From: an uncultured Actinomycetes bacterium
GTDB lineage: Bacteria; Actinomycetota; Actinomycetes; Nanopelagicales; Nanopelagicaceae
Assembly: GCA_903922745.1 (NCBI GenBank)
Contig: CAIXVA010000074.1
Location: 1-9,593 of the forward strand
DNA length: 9,593 bases
Direction of reading: 5' to 3'
Shown here one piece after another: positions 1 through 7,278 of this stretch. The stretch's first letter is position 1, and each line of letters starts with the position of its first letter. Under the pieces are notes generated by a model. The model made no database searches. It saw only the letters and a program-made list of their open reading frames with translations, and was not told where the DNA came from. The translations under genes were made by a program, and so were the position numbers.

Positions 1-1145
1 TCGATACTCAATTGACCCATGCGAGGGCTTAGCTCTAATGCATGTGTCACTAGCGAATTCAGAACCTCATCAAAAGCCACCGTGTTTTCAGTGCTATTTG
101 AAAGAGTCTCATGGACCAGCGCAATCGAAGCAATACGGCGTACGGCCTCATCTAACGCTGCTGCAGCCGCAGGATCATCGATGCGTCGAGACTGCAGGCG
201 AAGCAAGGCAGAGACAGTTTGTAAATTATTTTTTACGCGGTGATGAATTTCGCGAATCGTTGCATCTTTAGTTACTAGTTCGCGATCACGTCGGCGAAGT
301 TCAGTAACATTTTGCAGCAGAACGATTGAACCAATTCGATCCGCACTTTGAATCATCGGTAACACTAAAAGATCAATCGTTGCTCCGTGATTATCTATTT
401 CTACGCGACGCAAAGTTTTACCGTTTAAGCGCGTGCGAACACCTTCTTCATGTGCATTTGGGGAGGCTGTTACAACCTGCTCTGCAACTTCGCCAAGATT
501 GCGGCCCTCAAGATCACCTAACCAGCCCATACGTGAAAATGCTGATTTTGCATTAGGGCTAGCAAATGAAATAGCACCATTTACATCAAGACGAATCAAC
601 CCGTCTCCTACACGTGGAACTGGTTCAAATAAAGATCCTGCAGATTGATACGGGAAGTTTCCCTCAGCAACCATTTGATACAAATGGTTTGCAATTTCTC
701 GATAATTTAATTCTAGTTTTCCGGGAGAACGCATCTGTTCGGCATTGCGGTGGCGTGAAATAACAGCAATTACTTGACCTTCAAAGAACACAGGAATCGT
801 CTCTTCTTTGATTAATAACTCTCCAACACGTTCAGGCTCGGTATTTCGCATAATGTCACCCGTTGAAAGCGCCTCGTCGATGTTTGGACGTGCTCCCCAC
901 AAAACTTCATCGCCAATGACATCGTTGATAAAAACTGTCGATGACGTCGTTGGACGAATATGAGCAACTGCAATATGACCTGTTGGCCACAGCTTAATGT
1001 CCTTGCGAATTGGAACCCACAAAATTAAATCTGCAAATGAAAGATCAGATAGCAGTTGCCAATCTGCCACTAGTTCGCGCAATCGATGGGATTGATCAAT
1101 AGTTACAGTGGTTCGACCGCCCAGTAAATTATCCAACTGGAACAT
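1..1145 (-). CDS. pdtaS: PdtaS-like sensor histidine kinase (3' end cut by window edge)
   Basis: I translated 381 codons from the ATG at 1145-1143 to the window edge; the reading frame stays open and the C-terminus lies outside. Domain order by eye: an N-terminal GAF-like sensor region (about residues 5-160), a PAS-like domain (about 175-285, containing GLIRLDVNGAISFASPNA), then a HisKA_2 dimerisation/phosphoacceptor segment with REIHHRVKNNLQTVSALLRL at 298-317, where H301 or H302 is the likely phosphorylated histidine. The ATP-binding domain should follow at about 365 onward and is mostly missing. No membrane segment is seen, so the kinase should be cytosolic. In mycobacteria PdtaS (about 500 aa) phosphorylates PdtaR, an ANTAR RNA-binding antiterminator; pdtaR is not in this window. 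The start lies 2 bases after the stop of the DUF6912-like gene, with a purine-rich GGAGTGGAAG upstream, so it is the last visible gene of a four-gene operon. The family call is secure; the exact ligand is unknown. Confidence 0.9.
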   Translation of the reverse strand, partial: MFQLDNLLGGRTTVTIDQSHRLRELVADWQLLSDLSFADLILWVPIRKDIKLWPTGHIAVAHIRPTTSSTVFINDVIGDEVLWGARPNIDEALSTGDIMRNTEPERVGELLIKEETIPVFFEGQVIAVISRHRNAEQMRSPGKLELNYREIANHLYQMVAEGNFPYQSAGSLFEPVPRVGDGLIRLDVNGAISFASPNAKSAFSRMGWLGDLEGRNLGEVAEQVVTASPNAHEEGVRTRLNGKTLRRVEIDNHGATIDLLVLPMIQSADRIGSIVLLQNVTELRRRDRELVTKDATIREIHHRVKNNLQTVSALLRLQSRRIDDPAAAAALDEAVRRIASIALVHETLSNSTENTVAFDEVLNSLVTHALELSPRMGQLSI

Positions 1146-1147
1146 GG

Positions 1148-1534
1148 TTACTTCCACTCCGCCAAATGAAGTTCGATCTCTTGGGTAGCAAACCACACAA
1201 GTTCGTCATCACCCTGAAAAGCGAGCAATGCACATTGAACTTGATCCCACTGCAATGCAGAAGTAAGAGTTATCGATTGGGCATAGTGCTCGCCGATACT
1301 TTCCTTTTCAATTTCAAGGGCGATAACAATCCCTGGTGCTTTCTCCGAAAGTCTAAGTTCTAAAGCTTCTTCACCGGCTGCAACAGAAAGTAAATACTCA
1401 AGCTCTTCTTCATCGCAATCTGGATTTTCAACAACAAAATGGATGGTTGGCGCGTACAGCTCATCGACCTCAAGGCTTTTATTGGCTACAAAGCTCTCAA
1501 GATCCTGATGGCTAATTGGAAGATATGCACGCAT
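1148..1534 (-). CDS. DUF6912-like small protein of unknown function
   Basis: This is a 128-residue acidic protein. It opens with MRAYLPIS, has an acidic stretch NPDCDEEELEYLLSVAA at 37-53, and then alternating strand/helix segments. The N-terminal 'MR-x-Y-[LV]-P' pattern followed by a D/E-rich 'EELEY' motif resembles actinobacterial proteins grouped as DUF6912, which lie next to a ParA-like ATPase gene and often near the PdtaS kinase. That match is from memory and was not searched. No signal peptide or membrane segment is visible, so it should be cytosolic. The gene starts 19 bases after the stop of the ATPase-like gene and ends 2 bases before pdtaS, so co-transcription with both is very likely. 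The upstream region shows only a weak ribosome-binding site. Molecular function is unknown; the tight link to the kinase allows, but does not show, a signalling role. Confidence 0.8.
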   Translation of the reverse strand: MRAYLPISHQDLESFVANKSLEVDELYAPTIHFVVENPDCDEEELEYLLSVAAGEEALELRLSEKAPGIVIALEIEKESIGEHYAQSITLTSALQWDQVQCALLAFQGDDELVWFATQEIELHLAEWK

Positions 1535-1553
1535 TGGGCAATAGTAATAGATC

Positions 1554-2654
1554 TCAACTTTTTAATTCACGGGCTAAAAGTGCTATCGATTTACGCACAT
1601 TTGAGCGCTCATTGATCTCCACTAAGGTCGCGTGCTCATCTTCAGCGGCCACAATCGCACGAGAATCCTTAGTGATACTCCTGATTCGTATCGGCTTAAG
1701 AGCGGTCGCACTATTCAAGAATTTTGCTTCCTCGTTCTCGCCTCGCTTTCCAGGAGACTTCATATTCATCACAAAACTTAGGCTCGCACGCACCGATGTA
1801 CTTTGCAAAAGTTCAATAACTTGTCCCAATCGATGAGCTCCTAGCTGATCTGCCCTGGAAACAATCATTAACTCATCTGCTTGATCACAGCACCAGGTTG
1901 TCATTGTCGATGTCCAGCGACGATCAGTGAGACGATTTGATAACCCTGCAATTGATCCCAGATCAATAATAATTACTTCAAATTCTGCTGCAGCTCGGTC
2001 CATAAATTCATCAACTGTGCCTGCATGCTCTTGACTAATTTCAGCTAACGATAAATGCGGGGCAATAGTTTTCCATTGCGCATCGCTATTGATGTTACGC
2101 ATTGCAAGATAGGCAGCAATCGAAGGGGCACGATAATTACCTTCAATTAATAAGGTTGGTTTCTCAAGAATACTTAGCTCCATTGCCAAATTCATGGCCA
2201 GCATTGTGCACCCGGTATAGCTTCCGGCTGATCCAACTGCGATGACACGTGCTTTGCGAGCTGCACGTTGTGGTGTGTTTGCACCGCGCACCATTGGTGC
2301 CCGTACAAAACCCCGCACGAGGCTGACCAAATCTGTTGATGACTGTGGAACTGCGTACAGCTCCACGAAGTCGCCATCTTTCTGCTGGTCTATAGAAAAT
2401 CCAATAGTTTGACGGATCTTTGATGCCATCGAATCAATTTTAGTCTTTGAAATGCCTGGTAGGTCAGAAGCAAATAAAAGGAGTGCTCCGCGAGCAACTT
2501 CTTGATTGGCATTTATAAAACGCTCTAAAGAATCCCAATCAATTGCTCGAAACACAACACTCCAGCCCTGAGCAAATAAGGTTCCTGCAATGAATCCCTC
2601 AGATTCAGAGGAGGAAATGGCTGTTATAACTGTTGGCATTTCTAACTCAGACAT
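1554..2654 (-). CDS. CpaE/TadZ-like ParA/MinD-family protein with degenerate P-loop
   Basis: This 366-residue protein has an N-terminal receiver-like or variable domain (about 1-125) and a ParA/MinD/CpaE-type nucleotide-binding fold (about 135-366). The fold is recognised from RVIAVGSAGSYTGCTMLAMN (136-155) aligned to the deviant Walker A loop, TLLIEGNYRAPSIA (167-180) at the position of the 'LLIDxDxRxG' switch, and EVIIIDLGS (226-234) at the Walker B/A' strand. Aligned to SGKGGVGKTT, the loop reads GSAGSYTGCT: the signature lysine is A143 and the catalytic Walker lysine is G148, so canonical ATP hydrolysis looks lost. CpaE/TadZ proteins of Flp pilus systems often have atypical Walker A loops and act as localisation factors. 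The start ATG overlaps the end of the SAF-domain gene by 8 bases, implying translational coupling. No other pilus gene is visible. Fold assignment is good; function is unknown. Confidence 0.82.
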   Translation of the reverse strand: MSELEMPTVITAISSSESEGFIAGTLFAQGWSVVFRAIDWDSLERFINANQEVARGALLLFASDLPGISKTKIDSMASKIRQTIGFSIDQQKDGDFVELYAVPQSSTDLVSLVRGFVRAPMVRGANTPQRAARKARVIAVGSAGSYTGCTMLAMNLAMELSILEKPTLLIEGNYRAPSIAAYLAMRNINSDAQWKTIAPHLSLAEISQEHAGTVDEFMDRAAAEFEVIIIDLGSIAGLSNRLTDRRWTSTMTTWCCDQADELMIVSRADQLGAHRLGQVIELLQSTSVRASLSFVMNMKSPGKRGENEEAKFLNSATALKPIRIRSITKDSRAIVAAEDEHATLVEINERSNVRKSIALLARELKS

Positions 2655-3246
2655 GAGAGCGGATCACCACCAAGCGGCCCTGTGTTGTTGCACTTAAAAG
2701 TCTCAGCACCTGCGTTTCTTCAACAGCTACAGATAATCCAATCTCACTTCCGAAGTTCTTACCGCCATCGTCATAACTCAACAATGTAACTCCCCCAAGA
2801 ATTAAAATTGGATCAATCGAATCATCCCCACTTTGAGTGTCTAAAACCCAATAGATATCAACATCTTCGCCAATATTTAGACCCATAGCGACGTCAACTG
2901 AGCGGACACTTATTGGTACCGCACTTGTAGACATTGCATCAATGGCTGACGTTAAATCATTACTGCCAATTATTTCTCCAGAATGCATAATTCGTGTTGC
3001 AACCATTCCAATTGGCTCGGTATCTTTATTTAGATAGAACTGTGCGCTGGCATCTAAGTTCATGTGTGAAATAGAAACATCCGATGCTGATATCTGATGA
3101 CCAGGAGATATTGGGCCATTAATCACCCAAAAATCTGAGCCCTTGTTAGAAAAAGTTGCAATCAGAAAGGCTGAAACAAATGCGGCGGTAATGAGTGTTA
3201 TTGCTAATGGAAGCCGTGAGGTACGAGTTTTCTTATGTAGAGTCAT
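2647..3246 (-). CDS. SAF-domain (CpaB/RcpC-like) membrane-anchored protein
   Basis: This is a 199-residue protein from the ATG at 3246-3244. The N-terminus is basic (MTLHKKTRTSRLP), followed by one hydrophobic segment at about 12-31 that serves as a signal anchor. The exported part contains a SAF-like domain at about 41-98 (GPISPGHQISASDVSISHMN, then PIGMVATRIMHSGEIIGSNDL), the arrangement seen in CpaB/RcpC of Flp pili and in SAF proteins of flagellar P-ring and antifreeze families. The C-terminal part (GGVTLLSYD at 151-159, SVAVEETQVLRLLSATTQGRLVVIRS to the end) matches the RcpC-type beta region by pattern. A TTG at 3258 could add four residues, but GGGAGG (3265-3260) is only one base from that TTG and about 13 bases from the ATG, so I prefer the ATG. 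It is the first gene of the minus-strand operon and overlaps the ATPase-like gene. Its role outside a pilus is unknown. Confidence 0.82.
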   Translation of the reverse strand: MTLHKKTRTSRLPLAITLITAAFVSAFLIATFSNKGSDFWVINGPISPGHQISASDVSISHMNLDASAQFYLNKDTEPIGMVATRIMHSGEIIGSNDLTSAIDAMSTSAVPISVRSVDVAMGLNIGEDVDIYWVLDTQSGDDSIDPILILGGVTLLSYDDGGKNFGSEIGLSVAVEETQVLRLLSATTQGRLVVIRSHV

Positions 3247-3368
3247 AGGAGTACCCAAACCTCCCGGGTGACACTTCTAGCGCAGATATCCACAGTGGCA
3301 CTTAAGTACTAGAACAAACCATCCTTAAGTCTGAAGTATGTGGATGACGTCACCACGATTGTCAGTGC
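3247..3368. promoter_or_regulatory. Divergent intergenic region with palindromes and DnaA-box-like sites
   Basis: This stretch separates the minus-strand SAF operon from the plus-strand Rv3235-family gene, so it should hold both promoters. Visible elements on the plus strand are ATATCCACA at 3286-3294, ACTTAAGT (palindrome) at 3300-3307, CTTAAGT at 3324-3330, TGTGGATGA at 3339-3347 (reverse complement TCATCCACA), and the 8-base palindrome TGACGTCA at 3345-3352. The two 9-mers each match the DnaA box TTATCCACA at 8 of 9 positions and face each other. No convincing -35/-10 pair is seen for either direction. The plus-strand gene lacks a Shine-Dalgarno sequence, so a leaderless transcript is possible, with GATTGT at 3357-3362 a weak -10 candidate. 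That there is a regulatory region follows from the layout; the identity of each site is inference. Confidence 0.5.
3260..3265 (-). promoter_or_regulatory. Ribosome-binding site of the SAF-domain gene
   Basis: On the minus strand GGGAGG lies 13 bases before the ATG at 3246. It is the strongest Shine-Dalgarno match in this leader. Its spacing rules out the TTG at 3258 and favours the ATG, although 13 bases is long. Confidence 0.55.
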
Positions 3369-3896
3369 ATGACAACAGAACTTCACTACGACCAACAACC
3401 ATCCTTTGCTGCTATTGATTTAGCCCCAATTTCAAGTGACCCTAATGAAGATTGGCAACATCTTGTCCTTGAAATGTTCCGCCCAGAATTGCCGACACCG
3501 CCGGTTCAGAAGCCTCGCCTTTACCTAGTCGCATCAACTTTTGGCGAAGAATACGATGCTGAGTTTGCCCCTGAACCGACATCAGCTGCAGATTTGCCAG
3601 ACATCAATGATTTAACATTTCAATTTATTCATAATGTCGTTGAAATTTGGGCTAGACGCCGATCTGCATCGCAAGTTCAGACGATGTGCCACCACTTGAT
3701 TTTCGCGGATTTGCAACGCAAAGCAGGACAACAAAAACTAGTGGGAAGAATTAGAAAGATTAAGGTCACACAACCGTTAGATGGAATCAGCGAATCAACA
3801 GTGACCATACGTTATGGGGACAGATTGCGTGTTGTAGCAATCAGATTTGAGGGTCTAGATGGACGTTGGCTGTGTACTGCTCTTACCTTAATTTAA
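3369..3896 (+). CDS. Rv3235-family (DUF6459-like) protein of unknown function
   Basis: This 175-residue protein is the only plus-strand gene in the window. The first 80 residues are acidic and proline-rich and look disordered (PELPTPPVQKPRLYLVAS at 39-56, then an acidic run). The C-terminal half (about 84-175) holds the conserved part: a helical segment with VVEIWARRRSASQVQTMCHHLIF (90-112), a basic segment GRIRKIKV (126-133), and a terminal beta-like module ending in VAIRFEGLDGRWLCTALTLI. The closing 'R-x-E-G-x-D-G-R-W-x-C-T-A' pattern is what I recall of actinobacterial Rv3235-family proteins, which lie beside secA in opposite orientation, as here. No signal peptide or membrane segment is seen. 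The ATG at 3369 has no clear ribosome-binding site and could be leaderless. Its stop codon is one base from that of secA. Function is unknown. Confidence 0.8.
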   Translation: MTTELHYDQQPSFAAIDLAPISSDPNEDWQHLVLEMFRPELPTPPVQKPRLYLVASTFGEEYDAEFAPEPTSAADLPDINDLTFQFIHNVVEIWARRRSASQVQTMCHHLIFADLQRKAGQQKLVGRIRKIKVTQPLDGISESTVTIRYGDRLRVVAIRFEGLDGRWLCTALTLI

Positions 3897-3902
3897 GTTA
3901 AG
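3882..3902. repeat. Imperfect inverted repeat spanning the convergent stop codons
   Basis: Bases 3882-3891 (CTTACCTTAA) pair with 3893-3902 (TTAAGTTAAG) around a central T at 3892, with one C/T mismatch at 3886/3898. The repeat covers both stop codons of the Rv3235-family gene and secA. No run of T follows on either strand, so it is not a textbook intrinsic terminator. It is the only dyad I noticed at the junction where two transcripts must end, so a bidirectional termination or collision role is possible but unproven. Confidence 0.4.
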
Positions 3903-6573
3903 CAGCTCCACCATGACAACGCTTGTACTTCTTTCCCGAACCACATGGGCAAGGAGCGTTTCGAGAAACATCACTAGTTGTACGAACACCTGATTCATCT
4001 GCTGCCGTGTACTGCAAGCCGGCTGCAGGAAGATGCTTTGCCTCGAGTCCTGGAGCAACAACTTCATTGCTTGAACTTTCGACAGTAACTTCAATGTTAA
4101 ACAAGAAGCCAGCGATCTCTTCCTTGATCGCATCCATCATTGCTGCGAATAGATCAAAACCTTCTTTTTGATACTCAACCAGAGGATCACGCTGTGCCAT
4201 TGCACGTAGCCCAATTCCTTCTTGCAGGTAATCCATTTCGTATAAGTGTTCGCGCCACTTGCGATCTAGAACTGAAAGCAAGACCTTGCGCTCTAGCTCG
4301 CGCATAACTTCTTCACCAAGTGCTTCTTCGCGTTGTGCGTAAGCGTTCTTGCAATCTTCAACAACTCGAGCTGCTAAGAACTCAGCATCTAGACCAGCAA
4401 GAGAGCCAACCTGTGCCACAAGTTCATCGATAGTAAATGAGATTGGGAATATGGTTTTAAGCGCCGTAAACAGGGTTTCTAGATCCCAATCCTCTGCGTA
4501 TCCATTGGCCGTTGCGGCATGCACGTAAGCGGTCAAGGTATCTGAAACGAATCCAGCTACTTGATCCTTAATATCCGCACCTTCTAGGACCATGCGACGT
4601 TCCCCATAAACAACGGTGCGCTGACGGTTCATGACATCGTCATACTTCAAAACATTTTTACGCATCTCAAAGTTCTGGGCTTCGACCTGTGTTTGAGCTG
4701 ATCTAATTGCATTAGAAACCATCTTTGATTCAATCGGTGCATCATCAGGAAGTCCCGCAGCTGTTAAGAAGCGCTCAACCATTCCTGAATTAAAACGACG
4801 CATCAAATCATCTTGTAATGAAAGATAGAAGCGTGACTCTCCTGGATCGCCTTGACGTCCTGAGCGACCACGTAGCTGATTATCGATACGACGAGATTCG
4901 TGGCGTTCGGTTCCAAGAACATAAAGACCACCGAGTGCAACTACTTCTTCATGTCCCTTTTCAACGGCAGACTTTTGGCGTGCGATCTCTGCTGGCCATT
5001 CTTTTTCATACTCTTCAGCATTATCAACGGGAGAAATTCCACGACGCTGTAATTCAAAGTCAGCCATAAATTCTGGGTTTCCACCAAGCATGATGTCAGT
5101 ACCGCGACCAGCCATGTTAGTAGCAACAGTTACTGCACCATTTACACCAGCGCGAGCAATGATTGCTGCTTCACGTTCGTGGTGCTTGGCGTTGAGAACT
5201 TCGTGAGGTACACCTGATTTACGCAAGTACGCGGAAAGTTCTTCAGACTTTTCAACACTTACGGTACCAACCAAGACTGGTTGACCTTTGCGGTGACGCT
5301 CAACAATGTCTGCTGTAACAGCAGCAAATTTTCCAACTTCAGTCTTGTATACCAAGTCTGCTGAATCAATGCGTTGCATTTCGCGGTTAGTAGGAATTGG
5401 AACTACTCCCAGCTTGTAAATCTGGTGGAACTCTGATGCTTCTGTTGAAGCAGTACCTGTCATACCTGAAAGCTTTGAATATAAGCGGAAGTAGTTCTGC
5501 AATGTAATAGTTGCAAGAGTCTGATTTTCATCCTTGATTTCAATACGTTCTTTAGCTTCAAGTGCCTGATGTAGGCCTTCGCTATAGCGACGACCGGCCA
5601 ACATACGGCCGGTGTGCTCATCAACGATTAAAAGTTCGCCATTCATTACTACGTAATCTTTGTCGCGCTTAAAAAGTTCCTTGGCGCGGATAGCGTTGTT
5701 CAAATAGCCAATCATTGGCGTATTTGCAGATTCGTAGAGATTACCAATCTGCAGCATTTCTTCTACTTTTGTTACGCCTTCTTCAATAATTCCACAAGTC
5801 TTTTTCTTTTCATCTACTTCGTAATGAATATCGCGCTGCAAATTGTTAACAAGGTTTGCAAACTCTACGTACCATTTTGTTGCCTTATCAGCAGGACCAC
5901 TAATGATTAATGGAGTTCGAGCTTCATCAATCAAAATTGAGTCAACTTCATCGACGACTGCAAAGAAATGCTCGCGTTGTACGCATTCTTCGAGAGACCA
6001 GGCCATGTTGTCACGGAGATAGTCAAAGCCGAATTCATTATTTGTTCCGTAGGTAATGTCAGCTAAATACGCCTGACGACGTTCTGCCGGCGTCATGTTC
6101 GCAAGAATGACATCCACCTTTAAGCCAAGGAATCGGTGAACACGACCCATCCATTCGCTATCGCGTTCTGCTAAATAATCATTTGTAGTAACAACGTGTA
6201 CGCCACGTCCTGCAAGAGCGTTGAGGTATGAAGGCAATGTTGAAACCAAAGTCTTACCTTCACCAGTGCGCATTTCGGCAATATTGCCTTTATGAAGCGC
6301 AGCTCCACCCATGATCTGCACGTCATAGTGACGCTGACCAAGTGTTCGCTTTGCCGCTTCGCGTACGACTGCAAATGCTTCAGGCATCAAATCATCAAGT
6401 GATTCACCCTTTGCATAACGTTCTTGAAATACTCCAGTTTGATTGCGGAGTTCAGAATCAGACATCGCGATAAAGCGAGCTTCCTGAGCATTAACTAAGG
6501 CAACGACCTTGCTGAGTTCACGAAGGATGCGTCCTTCGCCTGCACGCAAAATCTTGTCTACAAATGCTGGCAT
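3898..6573 (-). CDS. secA: Protein translocase ATPase SecA
   Basis: This is the motor of the Sec pathway, which drives unfolded preproteins through SecYEG using ATP. The 891 residues contain all expected parts: a Q-motif region ([13 protein letters not shown], 78-90), Walker A MRTGEGKT (101-108), Walker [22 protein letters not shown] starting at 206, the preprotein-binding/cross-linking region after 227, a second nucleotide-binding domain with SGMTGTAS (369-376), [17 protein letters not shown] (485-501) and [20 protein letters not shown] (553-572), and a C-terminal SEC-C zinc motif [13 protein letters not shown] (875-887, ligands C875, C877, C886, H887). The length is near that of single SecA proteins and shorter than mycobacterial SecA1; the full catalytic set argues for the housekeeping enzyme, not SecA2. 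It follows comF by 60 bases with its own good ribosome-binding site. The frame is intact. Confidence 0.98.
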   Translation of the reverse strand: MPAFVDKILRAGEGRILRELSKVVALVNAQEARFIAMSDSELRNQTGVFQERYAKGESLDDLMPEAFAVVREAAKRTLGQRHYDVQIMGGAALHKGNIAEMRTGEGKTLVSTLPSYLNALAGRGVHVVTTNDYLAERDSEWMGRVHRFLGLKVDVILANMTPAERRQAYLADITYGTNNEFGFDYLRDNMAWSLEECVQREHFFAVVDEVDSILIDEARTPLIISGPADKATKWYVEFANLVNNLQRDIHYEVDEKKKTCGIIEEGVTKVEEMLQIGNLYESANTPMIGYLNNAIRAKELFKRDKDYVVMNGELLIVDEHTGRMLAGRRYSEGLHQALEAKERIEIKDENQTLATITLQNYFRLYSKLSGMTGTASTEASEFHQIYKLGVVPIPTNREMQRIDSADLVYKTEVGKFAAVTADIVERHRKGQPVLVGTVSVEKSEELSAYLRKSGVPHEVLNAKHHEREAAIIARAGVNGAVTVATNMAGRGTDIMLGGNPEFMADFELQRRGISPVDNAEEYEKEWPAEIARQKSAVEKGHEEVVALGGLYVLGTERHESRRIDNQLRGRSGRQGDPGESRFYLSLQDDLMRRFNSGMVERFLTAAGLPDDAPIESKMVSNAIRSAQTQVEAQNFEMRKNVLKYDDVMNRQRTVVYGERRMVLEGADIKDQVAGFVSDTLTAYVHAATANGYAEDWDLETLFTALKTIFPISFTIDELVAQVGSLAGLDAEFLAARVVEDCKNAYAQREEALGEEVMRELERKVLLSVLDRKWREHLYEMDYLQEGIGLRAMAQRDPLVEYQKEGFDLFAAMMDAIKEEIAGFLFNIEVTVESSSNEVVAPGLEAKHLPAAGLQYTAADESGVRTTSDVSRNAPCPCGSGKKYKRCHGGAA

Positions 6574-6633
6574 TAATTCTTACCTCTCATCGTGGCGCCC
6601 AAATAATCGTGGTTCCGGCGCCTTTTCACCCCC
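6574..6633 (-). promoter_or_regulatory. secA leader with ribosome-binding site and GGCGCC dyad
   Basis: The 60 bases between comF and secA contain two GGCGCC copies (6594-6599 and 6617-6622). Each is self-complementary, so the pair can form a 6-bp GC stem with a 17-base loop just upstream of secA. On the minus strand AGAGG (6585-6581 region) sits 8-9 bases before the secA ATG and fits a ribosome-binding site well. The stem has no T-run after it, so it is not an intrinsic terminator; mild translational control of secA or chance are both open. There is no room for a hpf/raiA gene here. Confidence 0.45.
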
Positions 6634-7278
6634 TTATCGTAGAGGTTGAGCCACGCAGGCGGTAACCGCACAAACTGAGCCGAAGCCGTGAAAACCCCTC
6701 GAATTTAGGGCTCTGGCCGCTTCTCGCAGGGTTGCACCTGTAGTTACCACATCGTCAATCAGAATCGCATCTCCACGAAGTATTGCTCCAGATTTTAGAG
6801 AAAAAGCTCCGTGCATGTTTGAACTTCGCTGAACTCGAGTCAGTCCGCTTTGATCTGAAACAGGTCGTGATACCTGCAAGCAATCATTTATGGCGACACC
6901 AGTTTGCTTCGAAATTGTCCTTGTTAAATCCACTATAAAACTGCGGCCCCGTCGACGTTGCGATTGTTTACTGGATGGCACCGGAACTAAAGTGAAGCAA
7001 CCCTTGTCTAATCTGGCCTTGTTAAGCACATGCACCACGGCCGCAATGAGTAAATCATCTGCGCCTTGTAATCCATTCTCCTTTGCAGCAAGAATGATTT
7101 TTGATGCAGTTGGTGAATAGACCAGCGCTGAATGAACATTCAATACATCGATATGAGTCTTATAGTAGTGAGGAATCCATTCGTGACGGCAGACAGTACA
7201 AATACTTACGCCTAATGAATTACAGCCGTAGCATCTAGTTGGAAAGATTAAATGTGAGAGTTCACTAAAGATCTGCAT
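6634..7278 (-). CDS. ComF-family phosphoribosyltransferase-like protein
   Basis: From the ATG at 7278 this is a 214-residue ComF-family protein. An N-terminal four-cysteine zinc-finger motif CYGC-x5-ICTVC has cysteines at 16, 19, 27 and 30. A phosphoribosyltransferase domain follows, with LVPVPSSKQSQRRRGR (about 97-112), where the family carries its 'P-x-P-x(3-5)-R-x-R-G' loop, and the PRPP-binding signature ILIDDVVTTGAT (172-183). In Firmicutes and Proteobacteria ComF proteins are needed for natural transformation and act on incoming single-stranded DNA. In actinobacteria the gene sits in this mtrAB-secA neighbourhood and its role is not settled. A GTG at 7284 would add two residues, but neither start has a good ribosome-binding site; I prefer the ATG. 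The leader carries a perfect inverted repeat right before the start. No competence genes are visible nearby. Confidence 0.92.
   Translation of the reverse strand: MQIFSELSHLIFPTRCYGCNSLGVSICTVCRHEWIPHYYKTHIDVLNVHSALVYSPTASKIILAAKENGLQGADDLLIAAVVHVLNKARLDKGCFTLVPVPSSKQSQRRRGRSFIVDLTRTISKQTGVAINDCLQVSRPVSDQSGLTRVQRSSNMHGAFSLKSGAILRGDAILIDDVVTTGATLREAARALNSRGFHGFGSVCAVTACVAQPLR

Noticed and set aside
19..648. Plus-strand open frames at 19-271 and 326-648
   Set aside because: They are antisense to the PdtaS-like kinase, whose minus-strand reading continues unbroken with recognisable domains through the whole stretch.
3247..3258. TTG start at 3258 for the SAF-domain gene
   Set aside because: The GGGAGG ribosome-binding site ends one base before that TTG, too close to use, while the ATG at 3246 has workable spacing.
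3923..5126. Several open frames opposite to or out of frame with secA (for example 3923-4171 and 4818-5069 on plus, 4941-5126 on minus)
   Set aside because: They lie wholly inside the intact secA gene, resemble no known protein, and have no promoter or ribosome-binding context; they are shadow frames.
6594..6622. Rho-independent terminator between comF and secA
   Set aside because: The GGCGCC stem has a 17-base loop and is followed by ACGATGAGAG, not a T-run, and it stands right before a ribosome-binding site.
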